The notes under the pieces are model-generated. The model saw only the letters and a program-made list of their open reading frames with translations. It made no database searches and was not told where the DNA came from. From positions 1 to 6,247 of the forward strand of contig CALWXI010000192.1 in assembly GCA_944385455.1 (NCBI GenBank): DNA of 6,247 bases, given 5' to 3'. Of this stretch, positions 1-5,474 are shown piece by piece (within the stretch, counting starts at the first letter, position 1; every line of letters starts with the position of its first letter). This DNA is from an uncultured Oscillospiraceae bacterium. Its GTDB lineage: Bacteria > Bacillota > Clostridia > Oscillospirales > Oscillospiraceae. A program made the position numbers and the translations under genes.

Positions 1-44
1 CATTTTCGGCTGAAAGTCATCGGATTCTTGGGAGGCACGCAGAT

Positions 45-1244
45 ATGACTTGTATGGACCTCACCGTCCGGATGCTGGGTGAATTTTCCATTACTCTGGG
101 CGATCACACCATTACGGACAACAGCAACCGCTCCCGCAAGGCGTGGCTGCTGCTGGCCTATCTCATATATTGCCGCAGCCGCTCCGTCACCCAGGAGGAC
201 CTGCTCCGGCTGCTCTGGGACGAGGACGAGGGCAGCACCAATCCCCTCAACGCCCTCAAGACCATGCTCCATCGGGTGCGCACCATGCTCAATCAGCTGG
301 ATCCCGCCGCCGGCCACAGCCTGATCATCCGGCAGGACGGTTCCTATGTGTGGAATCCCGAAGCCGCCTTGACGCTGGATGTGGAACAGTTCGACGCGCT
401 TTGCCAGGGGGGCGCCGCCGCCCAGGAGGAGGACACCAGGCTGGCAAAATACCGCCAGGCTCTGGCCCTTTACCGGGGCGACTTCCTGTCCAAGCTCTCC
501 ACCGAACCCTGGGTGGCCCCCATCTCCGCCTATTTCCATCATCTCTACGTACAAACCGCAGAGGAGACCATCTCCCTGCTGGAGGCCCGGGACCTGACCG
601 GGGAAATCGTGGAGCTCTGCCGTGCCGCCATCCGCCTGGAGCCGTACAGCGAAGCGCTTTACCGGCATCTGATGCAGGCGCTGCTGGCACAGGGCCGCCA
701 GCAGGAGGTCATTTCCCTCTATGAGGAAATGAGCGACCTGCTGCTGACCAATTTCGGAATCATGCCCGCGGAGGAAACCCGGGCCATCTACCGGGAGGCC
801 GTGCGCACTGTCAACGACCGGGCGCTCACCCCGGAGGCCATGCAGGAGCAGCTGCGGGAGCCGCCCTCTCAGGCCGGCGCCATGCTGTGCGACTATGACT
901 TCTTCCGGGTCATCTATCACGCCGAGGCCCGGGCGGTGGTCCGCAATGGAAGCGCCGTCCACATCGCGCTGTTCTCCGTCACCGGGGAAAAGGGCAGCCC
1001 GCTGCCCCGGCGCAGTCTTGACCGGGTCATGGAAAATCTGCAGGAGATCATCCGCACCGGCCTCCGGAAGGGAGACATCGCCTCCCGGTGCAGCGTGTCC
1101 CAGTATATCCTGATGCTGCCCCAGGCCAATTACGAAAACAGCCGCATGGTCTGCGACCGTGTCATCCGTGCCTTCTTCCGGCAGTACCCCCACTCCCCCG
1201 CCCAGCTGCACTACTCCGTTCAGCCGCTGGAGCCCAACGTCTGA
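45..1244 (+). CDS. BTAD (SARP-like) transcriptional regulator with degenerate GGDEF-like C-terminus
   Basis: 399 residues, probably a cytoplasmic DNA-binding regulator. Residues ~5-104 resemble an OmpR/SARP winged helix: an MLGEFSITLGD strand start, then a helical part with LLRLLWDED and a basic helix LKTMLHRVRTML. Residues ~112-258 match the bacterial transcriptional activation domain (BTAD), a TPR-like helical region with YRGDFL, W..P and LCRAAIRLEPYSEALYRHLM. Residues ~280-392 look like a GGDEF fold: LRKGD at 340-344, then R348 and a hydrophobic strand YILMLP. The signature position reads SVSQY (350-354) instead of GGDEF, so diguanylate cyclase activity is not expected; a sensory or dimerisation role is inferred. 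ATG at 45 follows GGAGG (31-35) at 9-nt spacing. The target genes are unknown: the next gene is convergent and nothing upstream is visible. The BTAD call is firm; the GGDEF-like call is moderate. Confidence 0.88.
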   Translation: MTCMDLTVRMLGEFSITLGDHTITDNSNRSRKAWLLLAYLIYCRSRSVTQEDLLRLLWDEDEGSTNPLNALKTMLHRVRTMLNQLDPAAGHSLIIRQDGSYVWNPEAALTLDVEQFDALCQGGAAAQEEDTRLAKYRQALALYRGDFLSKLSTEPWVAPISAYFHHLYVQTAEETISLLEARDLTGEIVELCRAAIRLEPYSEALYRHLMQALLAQGRQQEVISLYEEMSDLLLTNFGIMPAEETRAIYREAVRTVNDRALTPEAMQEQLREPPSQAGAMLCDYDFFRVIYHAEARAVVRNGSAVHIALFSVTGEKGSPLPRRSLDRVMENLQEIIRTGLRKGDIASRCSVSQYILMLPQANYENSRMVCDRVIRAFFRQYPHSPAQLHYSVQPLEPNV

Positions 1245-1245
1245 C

Positions 1246-1279
1246 AAAAAAGAAACCGCCATGAGGCGGTTTCTTTTTT
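1246..1279. terminator. Bidirectional intrinsic terminator shared by convergent genes
   Basis: A perfect 15-bp inverted repeat (1246-1260 with 1265-1279) surrounds the loop ATGA. The arms carry A6 on the left and T6 on the right around the GC core CCGCC/GGCGG, so each strand has a stem followed by a U run. It begins 1 nt after the regulator's stop codon and lies 7 nt beyond the transporter's stop codon, so it can end transcription from both sides. Confidence 0.95.
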
Positions 1280-1286
1280 ATGGCGT

Positions 1287-3041
1287 TCAGGCCGCAGACC
1301 TGCCGTGGATCTTCTTGATGACCGCCAGCGTCGCCAGCATCATCACCACGGCCACAGGCAGAGCCACCACGGCGTTGGGGATGAAGCCCGCCACGATGTA
1401 GGCCGCGAAGCTCACCGCCGCGGCGGTGAAGGCATAGGGCAGCTGGGTGGACACATGGTTCACATGGTCGCACTGAGCGCCGGCGGAGGCCATGATGGTG
1501 GTGTCGGAGATGGGAGAGCAGTGATCGCCGCACACGGCGCCGGCCATGCACGCGGAGATGCACACGATGGCCAGGGGATTATCCATGGAAAACACATTCT
1601 GCACGATGGGGATCAGCATGCCGAAGGTGCCCCAGCTGGTGCCGGTGGCAAAGGCCAGCAGGCAGCCGATGACGAACACGATGGCCGGCAGGAACATCTG
1701 CATGCTGGCGGCGTTGCCCTGCACGAAGTCCCGGACGAAGTACTTGGCGCCCAGGGAGTCGGTCATGGCCTTCAGGCTCCAGGCGAAGGTCAGGATCAAA
1801 ATGGCGGGGACCATGGCCTTGAAGCCCTCGGGGATGCAGCCCATCATGTCCCGGAAGGACATGGCGCGGCGGATAAAATAATAGACCACGGTGATGACCA
1901 GTGCGAAGGCGGAGCCCAGCATCAGGCCCACGGAGGCGTCGGAGCCGGAGAAGGCGTCCACGAAGCCCGTGCCGGAGAAGAAGCCGCCGGAGTAGATCAT
2001 GCCGATCACGCAGCAGATCACCAGCACCACAATGGGCAGCACCAGATCCAGCACCCGGCCCTTGTCCTCCACCATCTCCTCGTCCATCATGGCGTAAGGG
2101 TTGGGGCCGGAGAAGAGGTCGCCGTTCTCCTCGGCGTTGCGCTCAAAGATGGCCATGGTTCCGAATTCCACCTTCATCAGCGCCATGGCCACCATCATCA
2201 CCACGGTCAAGATGGCGTAGAAATTGTAGGGGATGGCACGGATGAACAGGCTCAGGCCCTGACCGTCCTCCGCGAAGCCCGCCACAGCGGCGGCCCAGGA
2301 GGAGATGGGGGCGATGATGCAGATGGGGGCGGCGGTGGCGTCGATGAGATACGCCAGCTTGGCACGGGAGACCCGGTGCTTGTCGGTGACGGGCCGCATG
2401 ACGCTGCCCACGGTGAGGCAGTTGAAGTAGTCGTCGATGAAGATCAGGCAGCCCAGGATGATGGTGGCGATCTGGGCGCCCACCCGGCTCTTGATGTGCT
2501 GCTGGGCCCACCGGCCGAAGGCGGCGGAGCCGCCGGCCTTGTTCATCAGGCACACCATGGCGCCCAGGATCACCAGGAACACCAGAATACCCACGTTGTA
2601 GCTGTCAGAGAGGACCGAGACGATGCCGCCCTGGAACACATGCAGCACCGTGCCCTCGAAGCCGAAGTTGGAATACAGCAGTCCGCCCACCAGGATGCCG
2701 ATGAACAAAGAGCTGTATACCTCCTTGGTGATCAGCGCCAGGGCAATGGCGATGATGGGAGGCAGCAGGGACCAGAAGCTGTTGTAGAACTGACTGGGGG
2801 ACTCCACGTAGCCCGTGCCCCCGCAGGTGGCGCAGACGTTGGCGCCGCCGCAGGCCTCGCAGGCCTCGTCCAGTCCATAGCAGGACATACAGATGCCGAC
2901 GGTGCCGCAGTCCGGGCACTCGATCATCTTGGTGCCGGGCTCCTCCGTCGGATCCGCCGCCGCAGCCATGGTGGTCATGGCGCCGCACAGCAGCATCACG
3001 ATCACCAGAAGCGGCAGGAAGGATCGCTTCAGATGTTTCAT
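1287..3041 (-). CDS. NhaC-superfamily transporter, predicted lysine transporter (LysW-like), with secreted CxxC-repeat N-terminus
   Basis: 584 residues, inner-membrane secondary transporter. Residues 1-29 form a signal peptide (KR near the start, hydrophobic core, AAAA-D cleavage site). Residues 42-78 hold four CxxC pairs (Cys 42/45, 51/54, 61/64, 70/73), the last reading CATCGGTG like a DnaJ zinc-finger repeat. The NhaC domain follows from ~90, with about ten hydrophobic segments. Hallmarks are FIDDYFNCLTVGS (D203, D204), GTSWGTFG (467-474) and GDHCSPISDTT (505-515) followed by HVSTQLPY. NhaC proteins are annotated as Na+/H+ antiporters, but the lysine riboswitch in the leader points to lysine as substrate. 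The candidate lysine transporter LysW, proposed from riboswitch linkage, is of this superfamily as far as I recall. ATG at 3041 follows AGGAG (3050-3054) at 8-nt spacing. The family is certain; the substrate is inferred. Confidence 0.93.
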   Translation of the reverse strand: MKHLKRSFLPLLVIVMLLCGAMTTMAAAADPTEEPGTKMIECPDCGTVGICMSCYGLDEACEACGGANVCATCGGTGYVESPSQFYNSFWSLLPPIIAIALALITKEVYSSLFIGILVGGLLYSNFGFEGTVLHVFQGGIVSVLSDSYNVGILVFLVILGAMVCLMNKAGGSAAFGRWAQQHIKSRVGAQIATIILGCLIFIDDYFNCLTVGSVMRPVTDKHRVSRAKLAYLIDATAAPICIIAPISSWAAAVAGFAEDGQGLSLFIRAIPYNFYAILTVVMMVAMALMKVEFGTMAIFERNAEENGDLFSGPNPYAMMDEEMVEDKGRVLDLVLPIVVLVICCVIGMIYSGGFFSGTGFVDAFSGSDASVGLMLGSAFALVITVVYYFIRRAMSFRDMMGCIPEGFKAMVPAILILTFAWSLKAMTDSLGAKYFVRDFVQGNAASMQMFLPAIVFVIGCLLAFATGTSWGTFGMLIPIVQNVFSMDNPLAIVCISACMAGAVCGDHCSPISDTTIMASAGAQCDHVNHVSTQLPYAFTAAAVSFAAYIVAGFIPNAVVALPVAVVMMLATLAVIKKIHGRSAA

Positions 3042-3054
3042 GTTTCTCTCTCCT

Positions 3055-3089
3055 AAAAAAATGAAGTCATGACGTTGTCATGACTTCAT
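3055..3089 (-). terminator. Lysine-riboswitch terminator (expression platform)
   Basis: Reading leftward, a perfect 13-bp stem (3089-3077 with 3073-3061) closes a 3-nt loop, AAC. It is followed by a U run at 3060-3055 and then directly by the transporter's AGGAG at 3054-3050. This is an intrinsic terminator placed at the very end of the leader. Its 5' arm also takes part in an alternative helix with the 3' strand of the aptamer's P1, so it can be switched. Because it abuts the ribosome-binding site, a secondary effect on translation is possible. Confidence 0.9.
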
Positions 3090-3119
3090 ACGGCATCCTG
3101 TTCGTATGGAACCACGACA
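3076..3119 (-). promoter_or_regulatory. Antiterminator helix of the lysine riboswitch
   Basis: Positions 3119-3103 can pair with 3092-3076. This gives 10 consecutive pairs (including three G-U), one C-A mismatch (3109/3086), then 6 more pairs (CATACG/CGTATG), with a 10-nt loop at 3102-3093. The left strand uses the 3' half of P1 (3120-3113) and the right strand uses the 5' arm of the terminator (3089-3077), so this helix excludes both. The predicted logic is: lysine stabilises P1, the terminator forms and the gene is off; without lysine the antiterminator forms and the gene is on. The pairing is read from the sequence; the switch is inferred. Confidence 0.8.
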
Positions 3120-3280
3120 GCGCTCCGCCCCGAAGGACGACAGTCCGCGGGATATTCTCCCACGGCCCGGCCGCAGCACCCGCAGGCCCGGGAACTGTGA
3201 CCTCGGCGCAGGCCCCTTTTCCGCCCTCCCAGGCCGGTTTTCCGGAAGGCGGTACTCTTGACATGCGCACCTCTATCATG
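3113..3280 (-). promoter_or_regulatory. Lysine riboswitch (L box / LYS element) aptamer
   Basis: The RNA contains GATAGAGGTGCG (3277-3266), TCAAGAGTA (3261-3253), AAAAGGGG (3220-3213), GCGCCGAGG (3209-3201), GGCCGTG (3167-3161) and GGACTGTC (3146-3139). These appear in the same order and close to verbatim in the Bacillus subtilis lysC lysine riboswitch as I remember it. The helices can be traced. P1 is 3280-3273 with 3120-3113 (8 bp). P2 is GGTGCG with TGCGCC. An upper P2 arm is 3252-3244 with 3229-3221. P4 is 3163-3158 with 3152-3147. P5 is 3139-3135 with 3130-3126, capped by a UUCG tetraloop. A P3 arm lies around 3196-3164; I did not resolve the L2-L3 kissing pairs. It binds L-lysine and controls the transporter at 1287-3041. 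Confidence 0.94.
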
Positions 3281-3282
3281 CT

Positions 3283-3298
3283 GCCGGCAACTGCCGGC
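3283..3298 (-). other. 5'-terminal hairpin of the riboswitch transcript
   Basis: GCCGGC (3298-3293), loop AGTT and GCCGGC (3288-3283) form a 6-bp all-GC hairpin. It lies at the expected transcription start and ends 2 nt before P1 of the aptamer. It has no U run. A role in protecting the 5' end or insulating the aptamer fold is inferred. Confidence 0.6.
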
Positions 3299-3304
3299 TC
3301 CTAC

Positions 3305-3332
3305 ATTATATAAAGAATTTTAGAAAAGTCAA
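3305..3332 (-). promoter_or_regulatory. Sigma-A-type promoter of the riboswitch-controlled transporter gene
   Basis: The -35 box TTGACT (3332-3327) and the -10 box TATAAT (3310-3305) are separated by 16 nt. An A6 tract (3340-3335) just upstream could act as an UP element. The predicted start near 3298 gives a leader of about 255 nt, enough for the whole riboswitch. The promoter lies downstream of the uraA terminator, so the transporter is an independent transcription unit. Confidence 0.88.
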
Positions 3333-3335
3333 CGT

Positions 3336-3358
3336 TTTTTCCCTATTTCCGGGAAAAA
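3336..3358. repeat. Inverted repeat between uraA terminator and transporter promoter
   Basis: TTTTTCCC (3336-3343) and GGGAAAAA (3351-3358) form an 8-bp inverted repeat around a 7-nt spacer. It overlaps the U tract of the uraA terminator and ends 4 nt before the -35 box. It may be incidental to the U tract and A tract, or an operator-like site; nothing in the sequence decides between these. Confidence 0.4.
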
Positions 3359-3381
3359 GCGCGCCTCAACGGGCGCGCTTT
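3354..3381 (-). terminator. Intrinsic terminator of uraA
   Basis: Reading leftward, AAAGCGCGCC (3381-3372) pairs with GGCGCGCTTT (3365-3356) around a 6-nt loop. The U run at 3358-3354 ends the structure, its first three bases closing the stem. It starts 12 nt after the uraA stop codon and separates uraA from the riboswitch-controlled unit. Confidence 0.93.
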
Positions 3382-3393
3382 CCTGGATTGGGA

Positions 3394-4794
3394 TCAATAC
3401 CGGCCCAGAGAGGCGGCGGTATCGGCGTTGGCCGTCTGGCCGAACTGGAAATCATTCCCAGGCAGGACGGCGTTGAGGACGATGCCGGCGATGGCGGCGA
3501 TGGCAAGACCCGTCAGGGTGACGGAAGCGCCGCCCACCTGGAAGGTGAGGCCGCCGGTGAATCCCAGACCGCACACCAGGATCACCGCGGCGATGATGAG
3601 GTTGCGGGAGTTGGTGAAGTCCACCTGGTTTTCCACCACGTTGCGCACGCCGATGGCGGAGATCATACCGTAGAGGATGAAGCTCACGCCGCCGATGATG
3701 GCGGTGGGGATGGAGTTGACGAAGGCGGCGAACTTGGGGCTGAAGGACAGGATCACCGCGTACAGGGCCGCCAGCCGGATCACCCGGGGATCGTGGACCC
3801 GGGAGAGCACCAGCACGCCGGTGTTCTCGCCGTAGGTGGTGTTGGCGGGGCCGCCGAAGAGGCCCGCCAGGGAGGTGGCGATGCCGTCGCCCACCAGGGT
3901 GCGGTGGAGGCCGGGATCCTCAATGAAGTTCTCGCCCACGGTGGCGGAGATGGCGGACATGTCGCCGATGTGCTCCATCATGGAGGCGATGGCGATGGGG
4001 GCCATCACCAGAATGGCGGAGACATCGAACTTGGCCACGCTGCCGCCGAAATCCGTGATGAAGGGCTGGAAGCCCAGGAAGGAGGCCTCCGCCATGGCGG
4101 TGAAGTCCAGCATGGGGCCGGTGGCGCCGGTGGCGGCGTCGGTGATCACCGTGGCGCCCATGGCATTGGCCGCCACGGCCACCAGGTAGGACCCCACCAC
4201 GCCCAGCAGGATGGGGATGATCTTGATCATGCCCCTGCCCCAGATGTTGGCCACGATGATGATGGCCATGGCCACCAGAGCCAGCCACCAGCAGGTGGAG
4301 GCGTTGGACACGGCGGAGGGTGCCAGGTTCAATCCGATGAGGATGATGATGGGCCCGGTGACCACCGGGGGCAGGAAGTGCATCACCTTATGCACGCCCA
4401 CCAGCTTGATGATACCGGCCAGCACCACATACAAAAGGCCGGCCACCACGATGCCGCCGCAGGCGTACTGCAGCTTCTCCGCGCCGTCCATGGCGGCATA
4501 GATTCCGCCGTCCATGGCGCTCATGGCCTGGAAGCCGCCCAGGAAGGCGAAGGAGGAGCCCAGGAAGGCGGGCACCTTCAGCCTGGTGCAGAGGTGGAAG
4601 AACAACGTACCGATGCCGGCGAAAAACAGCGTGGTCTGGATGTTCAAAGGCAGACCGTAGGTGTTCACCAGGATGGGCACCAGCACCGTGGCGCCGAACA
4701 TGGCGAACATATGCTGCAGTCCCAGCACCAGCATCTTGGGCACGCCCAGAGTCCGGGCGTCCCGGATGGGCTGAGCGGATGTCGTCTCTTTCAT
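3394..4794 (-). CDS. uraA: Uracil permease (NCS2 / UraA family)
   Basis: 466 residues, inner-membrane proton-coupled uracil importer feeding UMP synthesis through salvage. The first transmembrane segment carries the typical GLQHMFAMFGATVLVP (25-40). The two substrate-binding glutamates are visible: E274 in MMEHIGD and E323 in NTTYGENTGV. They are 49 residues apart, the same spacing as E241 and E290 of Escherichia coli UraA. The GDG, FGGPANTTYGENTG and RVIRLAA stretches favour uracil over xanthine or purine permeases. It is longer than E. coli UraA (429 residues), with extra residues around 210-256, and ends in a hydrophilic tail. ATG at 4794 follows AGGAG (4806-4802) at 7 nt. It has its own promoter, a leader with an attenuator, and a terminator, so it is probably monocistronic and controlled by pyrimidine supply. 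Confidence 0.95.
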   Translation of the reverse strand: MKETTSAQPIRDARTLGVPKMLVLGLQHMFAMFGATVLVPILVNTYGLPLNIQTTLFFAGIGTLFFHLCTRLKVPAFLGSSFAFLGGFQAMSAMDGGIYAAMDGAEKLQYACGGIVVAGLLYVVLAGIIKLVGVHKVMHFLPPVVTGPIIILIGLNLAPSAVSNASTCWWLALVAMAIIIVANIWGRGMIKIIPILLGVVGSYLVAVAANAMGATVITDAATGATGPMLDFTAMAEASFLGFQPFITDFGGSVAKFDVSAILVMAPIAIASMMEHIGDMSAISATVGENFIEDPGLHRTLVGDGIATSLAGLFGGPANTTYGENTGVLVLSRVHDPRVIRLAALYAVILSFSPKFAAFVNSIPTAIIGGVSFILYGMISAIGVRNVVENQVDFTNSRNLIIAAVILVCGLGFTGGLTFQVGGASVTLTGLAIAAIAGIVLNAVLPGNDFQFGQTANADTAASLGRY

Positions 4795-4814
4795 ATGATA
4801 TCTCCTCTCCGTAG

Positions 4815-4830
4815 TGCCCGCAATGGGGCA
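4815..4830 (-). other. Small hairpin between the attenuator and the uraA ribosome-binding site
   Basis: TGCCC (4830-4826) and GGGCA (4819-4815) form a 5-bp stem around a 6-nt loop. It lies right after the U run of the attenuator and 4 nt before the purine-rich uraA ribosome-binding region (4810-4801). It is too weak to assign a role. Confidence 0.35.
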
Positions 4831-4856
4831 AAAAAAATACCGGCTCCCATGCCGGC
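4830..4856 (-). terminator. Attenuator hairpin in the uraA leader
   Basis: Reading leftward, CCGGC (4855-4851) pairs with GCCGG (4844-4840), extended by a G-U pair (4856/4839), around the loop ATGGGA. After A4838 there are eight consecutive U residues (4837-4830). The stem is short but all GC, and the U run is long. It starts 1 nt after the stop codon of the leader ORF and lies about 35 nt upstream of the uraA start codon. A ribosome stopped at that codon would cover its 5' arm and prevent termination. Confidence 0.78.
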
Positions 4857-4857
4857 G

Positions 4858-4911
4858 TCAGGAAAAATAGGAAAAGAGGACCGTCCGCCCGTTTCTCATC
4901 ATCCGCAGCAT
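4858..4911 (-). CDS. Putative 17-residue leader peptide of uraA
   Basis: ATG at 4911-4909 runs to TGA at 4860-4858 and encodes MLRMMRNGRTVLFSYFS. AGGGGG (4924-4919) lies 7 nt upstream, a good Shine-Dalgarno site. The final codons form a tract of 19 pyrimidines in 20 bases, 12 of them U (4880-4861), immediately before the attenuator hairpin. E. coli pyrBI and pyrE use this layout: RNA polymerase slows in the U-rich tract when UTP is scarce, the ribosome catches up, and the attenuator cannot form. No database family is expected for so short a peptide. The ORF and its signals are seen directly; the mechanism is inferred. Confidence 0.68.
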   Translation of the reverse strand: MLRMMRNGRTVLFSYFS

Positions 4912-4940
4912 GCCGGTTCCCCCTCTCGTTATTTTGCCCT

Positions 4941-4969
4941 ATTATACAGAATGGTCTCGTGCTTTGCAA
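4941..4969 (-). promoter_or_regulatory. Promoter of uraA
   Basis: The -35 box TTGCAA (4969-4964) and the -10 box TATAAT (4946-4941) are separated by 17 nt. The predicted start near 4934 yields a leader of about 140 nt containing the leader ORF, pyrimidine tract and attenuator. The promoter lies in the gap after the DUF523 gene, so uraA need not depend on the upstream genes. Confidence 0.85.
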
Positions 4970-5023
4970 GGCAGGTTTTCCACAATGGACGCCAAAAATC
5001 GCCTCCCTTTTTTGTGAAAACCG

Positions 5024-5470
5024 TCAATTTTCCGTTTCTGTTTTCACCAGGGCTTCCAGCTGAGACTCACCGTACACAGCCACGCCCCGCTCCCGCAGCA
5101 GCGCCGCCGTGACCCCGTCCCCCGCCGTGAGAGTGGCGGAAAACGTGCCGTCGTACACCGCTCCGCAGCCGCAGGAGGGACTGCGCTCCTTCAGCACCGC
5201 CGCGGTGCAGCCCAAAGCCGCACAAAGCCGCCACGCCTCCTCCGCCCCCCGGCGGTACTGCTCCGTGACGTCGGCCCCCGCCGCCGTCACCACCCGGTCT
5301 CCCCGCCGCTCCGCAGGGGGGCGGGGCGTGGGCAGCCCTCCCAGCTGCTCGGGGCACACCGGCACCAGCGCATGCCGCGCCGCCAGCGCCGGGATCAGGG
5401 GATGGGACTTGGACGCCCCGTCGTACCGGCAGCGGCACCCCAGAAGACAGGCAGAGATCAGAATGCGCAT
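5024..5470 (-). CDS. DUF523 family protein, likely Fe-S thiouracil desulfurase-like (TudS)
   Basis: 148 residues, cytoplasmic, spanning the full DUF523 domain. Family motifs in order: SACLLG (C8), CRYDG (14-18), PVCPEQLGGLPTPRPPAE (37-54), DVTEQYRRGAEEA (67-79), LKERSPSCG (C100) and YDGTF (106-110). Characterised DUF523 members convert 2-thiouracil to uracil with a [4Fe-4S] cluster held by three cysteines; C8, C39 and C100 are the likely equivalents here. No other domain is fused. ATG at 5470 lies 4 nt after the upstream stop codon. AGGTGAGGGG across that junction is the ribosome-binding site, so the two genes are probably translationally coupled. The next gene downstream is uraA, which fits a role in uracil salvage. 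The family is certain; the reaction in this organism is inferred. No clear terminator follows it. Confidence 0.9.
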   Translation of the reverse strand: MRILISACLLGCRCRYDGASKSHPLIPALAARHALVPVCPEQLGGLPTPRPPAERRGDRVVTAAGADVTEQYRRGAEEAWRLCAALGCTAAVLKERSPSCGCGAVYDGTFSATLTAGDGVTAALLRERGVAVYGESQLEALVKTETEN

Positions 5471-5474
5471 CCCC

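Noticed and set aside
1..44. Promoter of the BTAD regulator
   Set aside because: Only the ribosome-binding site at 31-35 is visible; there is too little upstream sequence to identify -35 and -10 boxes.
2985..2990. Lipoprotein-type cysteine (C19) in the NhaC signal peptide
   Set aside because: The residue before C19 is Leu, not Gly, Ala or Ser, so it is a poor lipobox; a type I cleavage site near residue 29 fits better.
1305..3056. Long open frame on the plus strand, antisense to the NhaC transporter gene
   Set aside because: It is rich in His, Gly, Asp and Gln with no recognisable domain, and it mirrors GC-rich codons of the real gene, whose motifs are unmistakable.
3113..3280. Sodium, lithium or other ion riboswitch, as might be expected before an antiporter
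   Set aside because: Conserved blocks and P1, P2, P4 and P5 match the lysine aptamer closely; no features of ion riboswitches were needed or seen.
4919..4930. PyrR-binding loop suggested by GAGAGG in the uraA leader
   Set aside because: The flanking bases do not form the required stem, and the purine run is better explained as the leader ORF's ribosome-binding site.
4970..5023. Terminator after the DUF523 gene
   Set aside because: Only a bulged 9-bp pairing (TTTTCACAA with TTGTGGAAAA) across a 26-nt loop and a weak A/T stem are present, with no GC-rich stem plus U run; read-through toward uraA cannot be excluded.
3388..5112. Long open frame on the plus strand, antisense to uraA
   Set aside because: It has the same shadow composition and crosses the uraA promoter and leader; UraA motifs on the minus strand settle the coding strand.
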